Origin: Janibacter melonis
GTDB taxonomy: Bacteria; Actinomycetota; Actinomycetes; Actinomycetales; Dermatophilaceae
Direction: 5' to 3'
DNA length: 47,385 nt
Assembly: GCF_020567375.1 (NCBI RefSeq)
Contig: NZ_JAJBZM010000001.1
Span: 1-47,385 of the forward strand
Positions within the stretch are counted from its first letter, which is position 1, and every line of letters begins with the position of its first letter. Below the pieces are notes generated by a model, which ran no database searches, was not told the DNA's origin, and was given only the letters and a program-made list of their open reading frames with translations. Position numbers and translations under genes: made by a program. Positions 8,295 through 17,942 of this stretch are shown in pieces.

Positions 8295-9256
8295 TCGACT
8301 TCCGCTACCACATGGTCTCGCTCGCGGCCGTGCTCATCGCGCTGTCCATGGGCGTCGTGCTCGGCGCCGGGCCGCTCAACGACGACATCGGCAACACCTT
8401 GACCAACGAGGTCACGCGGCTGCGCCAGGACAAGGACGACCTGCGTCGTCAGCTGACCCAGGAGCAGCGCACGGGGGAGGCCCAGGAGTCCTTCGGCGAG
8501 GAGGTCCTGCCCCAGCTCGTCTCCGGTGTGCTCGACGGCACGTCCGTCGCCGTCGTGCGCCTGCCCGAGTCCGACGACACCGAGGTCGCCGAGCTGCGCG
8601 AGACCCTCGAGCTCTCCGGGGCCAGCGTCGAGCCGACGGTCTCCGTCGCCGCCTCCTGGGTCGCCGGCGGAGAGGATGCCCAGGCCTCGCGAGAGCGCGC
8701 CGCCTCCGAGGCGCTCTCCGCGCTCGGGCGCAGCGACGCCGACGGCGCGGGGCTGGACGAGGCGCTCGGCGCCGTGCTCGGCGGTCGCGGCGAGGACGGG
8801 ATGCCCGCACCGACCGACAGCCAGCGCACCGACGCCTTCGAGCGGCTCTCCGACGCCGGTCTCGTGAGCGGCGACGCCCCGACCTCGGCCGCCGACGTCG
8901 TCCTCGTCGTCGCCGGTCCGGTGGCGGGCGACCCCCAGGACTCCCCGGCCGACGCCGATCCAGCAGCCACCGCCTCGGCGACCCGGTGGGTCGAGCTCGC
9001 CGCAGCGCTCGACGCCCGATCCGCGGGGGCGGTCCTCACGTCCGGTCCGGTGACCTACGGCTCCGGCGACGCCTCGCCGGTCACCGTCGCACGCGCCGAC
9101 AGCGGTCTCAGCGAGGGGCTGAGCACCGTCGACACCCCGGAGAGCGCCGTGGGTCGCGCCGACGTCGTCCTCGGCCTCGACGAGCAGACCCGCGGCGACG
9201 CGGGCCACTACGGCCTCGCCGACGACGCCAGCGCCGCCATCCCGGAGGCCCCGTGA
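8291..9256 (+). CDS. SteB/MctB-like membrane protein
   Basis: This 321-residue protein has an N-terminal membrane anchor (MIDFRYHMVSLAAVLIALSM, about residues 6-30). A coiled coil at about 35-65 (TRLRQDKDDLRRQLTQEQR) and a large extracytoplasmic domain follow. It belongs to the family of Rv1698/MctB (a mycobacterial channel protein implicated in copper efflux) and corynebacterial SteB. Which of these functions applies here cannot be read from the sequence. Its coupling to the steA-like gene through a 4-nt overlap favours the SteB role. Confidence 0.85.
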   Translation: MIDFRYHMVSLAAVLIALSMGVVLGAGPLNDDIGNTLTNEVTRLRQDKDDLRRQLTQEQRTGEAQESFGEEVLPQLVSGVLDGTSVAVVRLPESDDTEVAELRETLELSGASVEPTVSVAASWVAGGEDAQASRERAASEALSALGRSDADGAGLDEALGAVLGGRGEDGMPAPTDSQRTDAFERLSDAGLVSGDAPTSAADVVLVVAGPVAGDPQDSPADADPAATASATRWVELAAALDARSAGAVLTSGPVTYGSGDASPVTVARADSGLSEGLSTVDTPESAVGRADVVLGLDEQTRGDAGHYGLADDASAAIPEAP

Positions 9257-10104
9257 CCGACCTGCGCTCCCTGGCCCTGCCCGCCGGGGCGGCGGTGCTG
9301 GGGGTGCACGGGGTGCTGCGCGCGGTCGAGCGCGGTCCGGCCCGAGTGCGACGCGCGCTCGGCCGCACGAACTTCGCGGGTGACCCGGTCACCCTGGCGC
9401 AGGGCCCCGCGTGGGTCGGCGGGGTCGCCCTCGGCGCCCTCCTCGCCGCCGACCCGGTGGCCGCGGCCGCCGTCGCCGTGCCCGGTGCGGTGGGCCTGGT
9501 CGACGACCTCGTGGGCGACCGCTCGACGAAGGGGATCCGAGGTCACCTCGGCGCGCTGCGGCGCGGCCGGGTCACGAGCGGTGCGGTCAAGGTCGCCGTC
9601 CTCGGCGCGACCGCCCTCGTCGTCGCGGTGGTCGAGCACGACCACGACGCCCCGCTCACCTCGCGGCTGCCGGCTCTCGTCGTCGACGCCGGCGTCGTCG
9701 CGGGCACCGCGAACCTCCTCAACCTCTTCGACCTGCGCCCCGGCCGGGCGCTCAAGGTCGCGGCGCTGATCGGGGCGCCGCTGCTCGTCGCCGCTCCGGG
9801 CCGTGCCCGGCCCGCCCTCGTCGCCGGTCTCGCCGCGACGGCCGCAGCGCTGCCGGGCGACCTCGCGGGTCGCTCGATGCTCGGTGACTGCGGCGCGAAC
9901 GCCGCCGGCGCCCTCGTCGGCCAGGGTCTCGTGCGCTCGCTGCCGCTCGCCGGACGCGCCGGTGTGCTCGCCGCGGTGACGGCGCTCACCCTGGCCTCGG
10001 AGCGGGTGAGCTTCAGCCGGGTCATCGACCGCACGCCCGCGCTGCGGGCGCTCGACGCGTGGGGGCGCCCCACCCCTGCACCGGTCACACCGGTCACGCC
10101 GTGA
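9253..10104 (+). CDS. MraY/WecA-like polyprenyl-phosphate sugar-phosphate transferase
   Basis: This is a hydrophobic 283-residue membrane protein. It carries the acidic pair of the MraY/WecA family at D84-D85 in GLVDDLVGD (with D89), a second Asp at D160 in NLLNLFDLRPGR, and D212 in SMLGDCGANAAG, which corresponds to the family's LGDxG segment. Family members transfer a sugar phosphate from a UDP-sugar to undecaprenyl or decaprenyl phosphate. The true MraY is expected in the dcw cluster, so this is a diverged paralogue; several canonical motifs (the DGLDG and triple-His elements) are altered. It sits between SteB/MctB-like and MurJ-like genes with 4-nt overlaps on both sides. The substrate is unknown. 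Confidence 0.78.
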   Translation: MTDLRSLALPAGAAVLGVHGVLRAVERGPARVRRALGRTNFAGDPVTLAQGPAWVGGVALGALLAADPVAAAAVAVPGAVGLVDDLVGDRSTKGIRGHLGALRRGRVTSGAVKVAVLGATALVVAVVEHDHDAPLTSRLPALVVDAGVVAGTANLLNLFDLRPGRALKVAALIGAPLLVAAPGRARPALVAGLAATAAALPGDLAGRSMLGDCGANAAGALVGQGLVRSLPLAGRAGVLAAVTALTLASERVSFSRVIDRTPALRALDAWGRPTPAPVTPVTP

Positions 10105-11690
10105 CCGAGGTGAGGACGGCCCCGGGGCTGCGGCGCACCGCCTCGCAGGTCGCCCTCGTCACCGTCGCCGCTCGCGTGGCCGGCCTGCTGCGCTGGGTGG
10201 CCTTCGCCCTGGCCGTCGGGGCCTCCGGCGTCGGCACCGTCTACCAGAGCGTCAACGCCGTGCCGAACCTCGTCTACGAGGTCGTCGCCGGGGGCGTCCT
10301 CGCCGCGGTCGTCGTGCCGCTCGTCGCCTCCGCCCGACGCACCGGTCGGGCCGACGAGGTCGGCTCGAGCCTGCTGACGCTCGCCGTCGTGCTGCTCCTG
10401 CCCGTCACGCTCGTCCTCGCGCTCGGCGCGCCGTGGCTGAGCAGGGTCCTGCTCGACGGGGTCGAGGCGCCCGGGGCCGCCGAGCTCGGCACCCGGCTGC
10501 TCGTCCTCTTCAGCCCCCAGGTCGTGCTCTACGGCATCGGCGTCGTCGTCGCCGGTGTGCTCCAGGCGCACGAGCGCCTCCTCGCCGCCGCGCTCGCGCC
10601 GCTGCTGTCCAGCCTCGTCGTCATCGGGACCTATCTCGCCTACGCCTGGGGTGTCGAGAGCACCCCGGCGGACACCGCGGTCCTGCCCACTGCCGGATGG
10701 CTGGTCCTCGGCATCGGGACGACCCTCGGCGTGGTCGCCCTGTCGCTGCCGCTGCTCGTCGTCGCCGCCCGCGCCGGGATCAGGCTGCGGCCGCGCTGGG
10801 CGCTCACCCCGCAGGACCGCACGCGGGCCCGCCAGCTCGCCGGTGCCGGGCTCGTCGGGCTCGTCGCCCAGCAGCTCGCCCTCCTCGCCGTCCTGCGCGT
10901 CGCGAACCGCTCGGGCGGTGACGGCACCTTCGTCGTGCACCAGTACGCGCAGACCGTCTACCTCCTGCCCTACGCCGTGCTCGCCGTGCCGGTCGCCACC
11001 ACGGCCTTCGCCCGTCTCGCCGGCGACCCGGAGGGCGAGGGGGCGGCGCGCACGCTCAACCGCGCGCTGCGCGTCGTCCTCGCGCTGTCCGGGGCCGCCG
11101 CGGCCGCGCTCGTCGCCGGCGCCCCCGGGGTCGGCACGGTCTTCGGCATGCTCGACCGCAGCGCCGGCCGGGGCGAGCCGGGTCGCGCGCCGCTCGAGGC
11201 GATGCCCCAGGCCCTCGCGACGACCGCGGTCGGTCTCGTCGGCTTCAGCCTCGTCGCGCTCGCCCTGCGGGCCCTCCTCGTGCGCGGCAGCGCCCGGCGC
11301 GCCGGCTGGTCGGTCGCCGCCGGGTGGGCCGTGCTCGCCGTCGTGCCCGCGCTGTGGCTCAGCCGTGCCGACGGACCGGCCGAGACCCTCACCGTCATCG
11401 GCGCGTCGTCTGCCGTCGGGATGACCCTGTCGGCCGCGCTGCTCCTCCACGGGGTACGGCGGGCGTGGGGCGAGGAGAGCACGAGCGGCCTGCTGCGGCT
11501 GACCGGTGCCGTCGCCGCCGGTGTCGTGCTCGGCGGCGTGTGCGCGCTGGCGCTCGTGCGAGCGGACCTGACCGGCGCCGCCCAGGTCGGGGCCGCGGCG
11601 GGCCTGGGCGTCGTCTGCGCCGCCGTGTGCGCGGCGCTGGCCCTCGCGGTCGACCCCACGCTGCGCGAGGCCGTGAGGAGGCGCCCGTGA
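10101..11690 (+). CDS. MurJ/MviN-like lipid flippase
   Basis: This polytopic membrane protein of 529 residues has 12 or more predicted helices. It carries MviN/MurJ-type features near the N-terminus (RVAGLLRWVAFA, then YQSVNAVPNLVYEVVAGG), where the latter resembles the ANxLPNxxxxxxxxG pattern of MurJ. MurJ proteins flip lipid II across the membrane. This copy has no kinase-like extension such as that of mycobacterial MviN (FhaA partner), so it may be a second MOP flippase serving another lipid-linked glycan. The GTG overlaps the preceding stop; the next gene overlaps its stop (GTGA). Confidence 0.85.
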   Translation: MTEVRTAPGLRRTASQVALVTVAARVAGLLRWVAFALAVGASGVGTVYQSVNAVPNLVYEVVAGGVLAAVVVPLVASARRTGRADEVGSSLLTLAVVLLLPVTLVLALGAPWLSRVLLDGVEAPGAAELGTRLLVLFSPQVVLYGIGVVVAGVLQAHERLLAAALAPLLSSLVVIGTYLAYAWGVESTPADTAVLPTAGWLVLGIGTTLGVVALSLPLLVVAARAGIRLRPRWALTPQDRTRARQLAGAGLVGLVAQQLALLAVLRVANRSGGDGTFVVHQYAQTVYLLPYAVLAVPVATTAFARLAGDPEGEGAARTLNRALRVVLALSGAAAAALVAGAPGVGTVFGMLDRSAGRGEPGRAPLEAMPQALATTAVGLVGFSLVALALRALLVRGSARRAGWSVAAGWAVLAVVPALWLSRADGPAETLTVIGASSAVGMTLSAALLLHGVRRAWGEESTSGLLRLTGAVAAGVVLGGVCALALVRADLTGAAQVGAAAGLGVVCAAVCAALALAVDPTLREAVRRRP

Positions 11691-12811
11691 GCCGGGTCGT
11701 CCTCGTGCTCGGCCGCAGCGCCGGGGGCATCGGGGCGCACGTGCGCTCGTTCGCCGCCGAGCTCCTCGCCCTGGGCGATGACGTGCGGGTCGTGGCTCCC
11801 GAGAGCACCCACGCGGTCTTCGACCTGCCCGGTGCCGTGCCGTGGTGGCCCGGCCGGACGGGCGCGGGCCCCACCGTCCAGAGCACGACGGCCGTGCGCC
11901 GGCTGCTCTCAGGTGCCGACGCCGTCCATGCCCACGGCCACCAGGCGGGCGTCGTCGCGGCCGCACTGCTCGCGGGGGTCGGCCGTGCCAGGCCACGGCT
12001 GGCCACGAGCCTGCACAACGAGCTGCGGGGCGACCCGCGCTCCGCCCGGCACCGGCTCGGCACCCTGGCGGTGCGGACCGCTCTCTTGCGCGCCGACCTC
12101 GTCACCGGGGCGTCCACCGACCTCGTCGACCTCGCCGAGCAGCTCGGCGCCCGGCGTGCCGCGATCGACGAGGTGCCCTCGCCCCTCGTGCCGGGCCTCC
12201 TCGCCACCGACCGAGGGGAGTGGCGGGCGGCCCGTCGTGACGCTCTCCTGCGTGCCCACGGCCTGCCGACCGACCGGCCCGTCGTGCTCACCGTCGCCCG
12301 CGTCGCGCCGCAGAAGCGGCTCGAGGACGTCCTCGCCGTCGCCGACCTCGTCGCGCGCCGGTCCGGGGGTCGGGGAGGGTCCCCCTTCGTCGTCGTCGGC
12401 GGGGGCGACGACGACCTGCGCCGTCGCCTCGTGTCCACGGCCGGACCCGACGTCCACCTCCTCGGGCCGAGCGACTCCGTCGTCGGCTGGCTGCTCGCGG
12501 CCGACCTCTTCCTCCTCACGAGCGAATGGGAGGCTCGGGCCCTCGTCGTGCAGGAGGCGATGGCGGCCGGTCTGCCCGTCGTCGCCACCCGCACCGGGGG
12601 GCTGCCCGGTCTCGTCGAGGGGGTCGGTGCGCTCGCCCCCGTCGGCGACGTCGACGCGCTCGCCGCCCGCGTCCGAGACCTGCTGCGAGACACGCAGGCC
12701 CGGCGTGAGGCCGGGGAGCGGGGACGCGAGCGGGCGCGCACGTGGCCGAGCACGCACGAGCGGGCGGCCCGCTGGCACACCTGGTACGAGGGCGGCCCGG
12801 ACGTGCCGTAA
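11687..12811 (+). CDS. Family 4-type glycosyltransferase
   Basis: The protein has 374 residues and the GT-B layout. The N-terminal domain includes a Gly-rich acceptor loop ([15 protein letters not shown]). The C-terminal donor-binding domain has [17 protein letters not shown] and the EX7E-type element [23 protein letters not shown]. The retaining GT4 family is the best fit. The donor and acceptor are unknown. It is the last gene of the overlapping set with the MraY/WecA-like and MurJ-like proteins, so it probably adds a sugar to the lipid-linked product. It ends 11 nt before the pyrG start. Confidence 0.85.
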   Translation: MSRVVLVLGRSAGGIGAHVRSFAAELLALGDDVRVVAPESTHAVFDLPGAVPWWPGRTGAGPTVQSTTAVRRLLSGADAVHAHGHQAGVVAAALLAGVGRARPRLATSLHNELRGDPRSARHRLGTLAVRTALLRADLVTGASTDLVDLAEQLGARRAAIDEVPSPLVPGLLATDRGEWRAARRDALLRAHGLPTDRPVVLTVARVAPQKRLEDVLAVADLVARRSGGRGGSPFVVVGGGDDDLRRRLVSTAGPDVHLLGPSDSVVGWLLAADLFLLTSEWEARALVVQEAMAAGLPVVATRTGGLPGLVEGVGALAPVGDVDALAARVRDLLRDTQARREAGERGRERARTWPSTHERAARWHTWYEGGPDVP

Positions 12812-12814
12812 GGT
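12809..12814 (+). promoter_or_regulatory. Putative -10 box (TAAGGT) for pyrG
   Basis: TAAGGT lies 8 nt before the pyrG GTG and overlaps the stop codon of the upstream gene, so a leaderless pyrG transcript could start at or near the GTG. The same bases (AAGGTGG) could instead act as a ribosome binding site. Confidence 0.4.
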
Positions 12815-12822
12815 GGAAGCCC

Positions 12823-14552
<1,730 letters not shown>

Positions 14553-14556
<4 letters not shown>

Positions 14557-15197
14557 GCACGGACGGCGCGGGCCCCGGCCTGCACGACGAGCTCGTCACG
14601 CCCGACGTCCGGCGCAGCGAGGTGCTGCACGACGGCGCCGTGTGGGACGTGCGGGCCGACACCTTCGTCTACGAGGGCCAGGAGCTGACCCGGGAGGTCG
14701 TCGACCACCCGGGGGCGGTCGCCGTGCTCGCCGTGGACGACGACGACCAGGTCGTCCTCATCCGTCAGTACCGCCACCCCGTCGCCGCGCTGGACTGGGA
14801 GATCCCGGCCGGGCTGCTCGACGTCGCCGACGAGGACCCCGTCGTCGGCGCGCGCCGAGAGCTCGCCGAAGAGGTCGACCTCGTCGCCGACGAGTGGGCG
14901 GTGCTCACCGACCTGTGGACCTCGCCGGGCGGCATGAGCGAGGCGATCCGCATCTACCTCGCGCGCGGTCTGCGACCCGTGCCCGAGGCCGAGCGCTTCG
15001 AGCGCGAGCACGAAGAGGCCCACCTCGTCGTGCGCCGCGTCGACCTCGACGAGGTCCACGCCGCGGTCCTCGCCGGGACGGTGCACAACTCGACGCTCAT
15101 GATCGCCGTCCTCGCGGCCCATGCGCAACGGGCCCAGGGCTGGAGCGGGCTGCGCCCGGCTGACAGCCCGTGGCCGGAGCACCCGGGCCGCCGATGA
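14553..15197 (+). CDS. NUDIX hydrolase, ADP-ribose pyrophosphatase type
   Basis: The protein has 214 residues. The NUDIX box runs from about 87 to 110 ([21 protein letters not shown]), with the REL-EE core that binds divalent metal. The preceding [16 protein letters not shown] segment is characteristic of the ADP-ribose pyrophosphatase group. M. tuberculosis Rv1700 at the same place is an ADP-ribose pyrophosphatase. It probably hydrolyses ADP-ribose or related nucleoside diphosphate sugars in the cytosol. The GTG overlaps the pyrG stop and the stop overlaps the next ATG (ATGA). Confidence 0.9.
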
Positions 15198-15625
15198 CCC
15201 CGGCCGCGGACCAGGCCCAGGCCTGCCCGTGCGGGGCGGGCACCCCCTTCGCCGAGCACTGCGGGCCCGTCCTCGACGGCACGCCCGCGGCCACCGCCGA
15301 GGCCCTCATGCGGTCGCGCTACACCGCCTACGTCCTGCTGCAGCAGGGTGACCAGCGCGCTGCCGACCACCTGTGGCGGACCTGGCACCCGCGCACCCGG
15401 CCCGAGGTCGTCGAGCCCGGACCGGGTCTGCGCTGGGTCGGCCTCGAGGTGACGCAGACCCGGGCCGGCGGCCCGCAGGACGACCACGGGGTCGTCGCCT
15501 TCGTCGCCCGGTGGACGACCGGCGAGGGGGAGCACCGCCAGGACGGCGAGCTCGTCGAGCGCTCGGACTTCGCCCGCCGCGGCGGGCGATGGGTGTACGT
15601 CGGGGCGCTCGCGGAGCAGGCCTGA
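15194..15625 (+). CDS. YchJ/UPF0225 family protein with N-terminal SEC-C-like zinc motif
   Basis: This 143-residue protein has CPCG with a third Cys nine residues on (GTPFAEHC) near residues 10-25, a SEC-C-like zinc motif. The YchJ-type core (SRYTAYVLLQQGDQ..YLW-like HLWRTWHP, then the conserved FVARW and RSDFARRGGRWVY) follows. The length is typical. YchJ proteins have no settled function. The ATG at 15194 overlaps the NUDIX stop, so it is co-translated with pyrG-NUDIX. Confidence 0.85.
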   Translation: MTPAADQAQACPCGAGTPFAEHCGPVLDGTPAATAEALMRSRYTAYVLLQQGDQRAADHLWRTWHPRTRPEVVEPGPGLRWVGLEVTQTRAGGPQDDHGVVAFVARWTTGEGEHRQDGELVERSDFARRGGRWVYVGALAEQA

Positions 15626-15691
15626 CGGGCCCGTCGTCACGGGTCGTCTCGACTTTGTCCAAACCCGCCACGCGGAGGGGATCACCCGTCC

Positions 15692-15697
15692 TAGGCT
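15692..15697 (+). promoter_or_regulatory. -10 box (TAGGCT) for leaderless padR
   Basis: TAGGCT ends 6 nt before the GTG at 15704. That spacing puts the transcription start at the start codon. A TTGTCC at 15655-15660 is too far upstream to be its -35. Confidence 0.55.
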
Positions 15698-15703
15698 GAC
15701 GGC

Positions 15704-16204
15704 GTGGAGAAGGTCTCGACCGCGGGATACCTCGTCCTGGGTCTGATCGACCGACTGGGCGAGGCGACCCCCTATGACGTCAAGCAGGCGGCGCAGCACA
15801 CGAATGCGTTCTTCGCCCTGCCGCACACGCAGATCTACGTGCAGTGCACGCGGCTCGTGTCCGTGGGCTACCTCGACGAGCAGCAGGAGGAGCACGGCCG
15901 CCGCCGCCGGCTGCTCACCGTGACGCCCGAGGGGCAGGCGGCGCTGCGCGACTGGGCGGACAGCGGCGTCGACACCCAGGTCGAGGCGCGCGACATCGCG
16001 CTGCTCAAGCTGTACTTCGAGGCCGACCCGGAGCGTCTGGCCCGCCAGCAGCTCACCGCCCACGAGGAGCTGCTGGCCCGGTACGAGGAGATCGCCGGCC
16101 AGGCCGAGGGGCTCGACCCCGGGCCGCGTCGCACGCTGCGCTTCGGGCTGGCCTTCGAGCGGATGCAGGTCGACTTCTGGAGCGGGCTCATCGCCGACGC
16201 GTGA
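15704..16204 (+). CDS. PadR family transcriptional regulator
   Basis: This 166-residue protein has an N-terminal winged helix (about 6-80: YLVLGLIDRLGEATPYDVKQ, then the wing HGRRRRLLTVTPEG) and a C-terminal helical Vir-type dimerisation domain ending in FERMQVDFWSGLIA. PadR regulators usually repress genes for stress or drug efflux. No target site or drug exporter lies next to it; the nearest neighbour is the convergent lipoprotein gene. The target is unknown. It is preceded by its own -10 box and probably made from a leaderless mRNA. Confidence 0.88.
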   Translation: MEKVSTAGYLVLGLIDRLGEATPYDVKQAAQHTNAFFALPHTQIYVQCTRLVSVGYLDEQQEEHGRRRRLLTVTPEGQAALRDWADSGVDTQVEARDIALLKLYFEADPERLARQQLTAHEELLARYEEIAGQAEGLDPGPRRTLRFGLAFERMQVDFWSGLIADA

Positions 16205-16228
16205 GCACGCGCCAGGAGTCGAGCGCGT

Positions 16229-17773
16229 CTACTGGTACGACACGAAGCGGGGGCGCGGCCGGACGTCGAGCATCGTCTGCCGCGGGGTGAAGGTCGGGGT
16301 GTCCTCGTCGATGAAGTTCTTCCACCCCAGCTCGACCCCGTCGGGCAGCTCGGCCCGCACGGCGTCCCACGTCTGCTGCTTGAGCTCGGGGGTGCCGTGC
16401 CCGTCGGCGTGCACGACGGTGACGAGCTCCGGGCGGTCGGTGCGCAGCTGGTCGCGGTCGCGCAGCATCTGCAGCTGGAACTGGTGGAGCATGAAGACCT
16501 TCTGCGGCATGTCGTGCTCGCGCACGAGCTCGGCGAGCCAGTCGGCGACCTCCTCGACCTCGTCGACCTCGACGTGCCCGATCTGCTCGAGCGGCCGCTG
16601 CCCGGGCTCGAGGCGCCACTCGGGGTCGAGGGCGAGACCGACGTGCGGCTCGAGCAGGAGCTCCTCGTAGCGCTTCGCCTGGCTGAGGAAGTCGGCCCGC
16701 CCGCTCTGGAGGTCGAGCAGGACGTAGACCCCGTCGTCGTGGGCCGCGTCGACCCAGGGCCGGTAGGTCGACGGGTCGCCCTCGGAGGAGTAGTCGCCGT
16801 CGGCGCCGGGGGAGGAGTCGGCGATCGTCGCGATGATCTCGAAGGCCGGTAGGAAGGTGTCGCCCGTCGTCTGCGCGTACTCCTCGACGAGGTCGCTGAC
16901 CCGCTCGACCGAGGCGTCGACGTCCTGCTCGCCGAGCAGCCCGAGGCCGGGCACACCGGGGTGGCCGTACAGCGCGATCATCCGGCGGTCGCCGCCGAGC
17001 GGCAGCACCCCGCCGGTCGGCAGCTCGGTGGCACGGGTCGCCATCGCCGCGGCGACGACGAGCGCGTCGCCACCGAGGTCGTCTCCCTCGCCGAGGACGA
17101 CGAGGGGGGTGTCGTCGAGGCGGCGAAGGGAGGTCATGACCTCGTCCTCGCGCGGATCGTCGGCCGTGAGGACCTCGCTGTCCCCGTGCTGGCCGAGCAC
17201 GGCGCGCACGGTGGCGAGCGCAGCGGCGTGGGCGGGCTCGTCGGGCGTCGTCACCACGACGCGCAGCGGGGCGTCACGGGTCACCGGGGGCAGGTCGTCG
17301 ACGCCCTCCCGGGATGTCACGGCCGGCCCGAAGGGGGTCCCGCCCGCCTCCTCGTCCGGCGCACCCATCCGCAGGACCGACTCGACGCCGAGCCGGTCGA
17401 GCTCGGCCCCGAGGTCGGGGCCGTCGACGAGGCAGGGGACCCCGGCGGCGACCGCTGCCGCGGCTGCGTCGGTGACGGCCTGCTCCGGTGCGTCCGGGTG
17501 GAGGACGACGGCGGCGGGGGAGGAGTCGAGCAGGGCCGCGGACACCGCGATCGCGCTCGCGGCCGCGTCGCCGGCGGCGACGACGGGCCACGTCGGGTCG
17601 GGGACGGGCACCGCTCCCGCGGCGGCCTCGTCGTCGGGCGAGCCACCGGGCAGGTCGACCGAGGTGCAGCCGGCGAGGCCGACAGCGCCGACCGCGCCGG
17701 CACCGGCGACCCAGCCGAGCACGGCTCGTCGGGTCGGCCGGGCGGACGGGGATGCGGTGTCGGGCCAGGTCAC
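16229..17773 (-). CDS. Tat-signal lipoprotein of unknown function
   Basis: The protein has 514 residues. The N-terminus has twin arginines (R15-R16) before a hydrophobic stretch and a lipobox LAGC with the lipidated Cys at C36, so it should be exported by Tat and anchored outside. The first half (about 60-260) looks Rossmann-like (repeated Val/Ala-rich beta-alpha units such as PLRVVVTTPDEPAHAAALATV). The second half looks like a beta/alpha barrel with acidic and aromatic residues at strand ends (VLLDLQSGR, GLALDPEW, MLHQFQ, HADGHGTPE, WKNFIDED). I do not recognise the family with confidence; a glycoside-hydrolase-like fold is possible. It has its own leaderless promoter and no operon partner. 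Confidence 0.8.
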   Translation of the reverse strand: MTWPDTASPSARPTRRAVLGWVAGAGAVGAVGLAGCTSVDLPGGSPDDEAAAGAVPVPDPTWPVVAAGDAAASAIAVSAALLDSSPAAVVLHPDAPEQAVTDAAAAAVAAGVPCLVDGPDLGAELDRLGVESVLRMGAPDEEAGGTPFGPAVTSREGVDDLPPVTRDAPLRVVVTTPDEPAHAAALATVRAVLGQHGDSEVLTADDPREDEVMTSLRRLDDTPLVVLGEGDDLGGDALVVAAAMATRATELPTGGVLPLGGDRRMIALYGHPGVPGLGLLGEQDVDASVERVSDLVEEYAQTTGDTFLPAFEIIATIADSSPGADGDYSSEGDPSTYRPWVDAAHDDGVYVLLDLQSGRADFLSQAKRYEELLLEPHVGLALDPEWRLEPGQRPLEQIGHVEVDEVEEVADWLAELVREHDMPQKVFMLHQFQLQMLRDRDQLRTDRPELVTVVHADGHGTPELKQQTWDAVRAELPDGVELGWKNFIDEDTPTFTPRQTMLDVRPRPRFVSYQ

Positions 17774-17779
17774 GGGCCC

Positions 17780-17785
17780 ACGCTA
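17780..17785 (-). promoter_or_regulatory. -10 box (TAGCGT) for leaderless lipoprotein mRNA
   Basis: Reading on the minus strand, TAGCGT ends 6 nt before the GTG at 17773. It faces away from the aspS promoter at 17884. Confidence 0.55.
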
Positions 17786-17883
17786 ACGATGCGGCCGGGG
17801 CCTGGCGTCGGCGCCCCGCCGCAGCGGGACGGCCCCGTGCGGTGGGCGGTCAGGCGTGGCCGAAAACCCCTTCGCGCTGTCCG

Positions 17884-17889
17884 TAGACT
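17884..17889 (+). promoter_or_regulatory. -10 box (TAGACT) for aspS
   Basis: TAGACT fits TANNNT and predicts transcription from about 17895-17897, giving a 5' leader of about 48 nt before the aspS ATG. A CGAAGGGG octamer (minus orientation) sits immediately upstream at 17867-17874. Confidence 0.5.
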
Positions 17890-17942
17890 GGCCGGTGCTG
17901 CCCGCGACCGCGGTCAGGACCCTCCGCCTCGACAAGGACGAC

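Noticed and set aside
15655-15660. TTGTCC as -35 of padR
   Set aside because: It is 31 bases upstream of the -10 box, too far for a -35 element.
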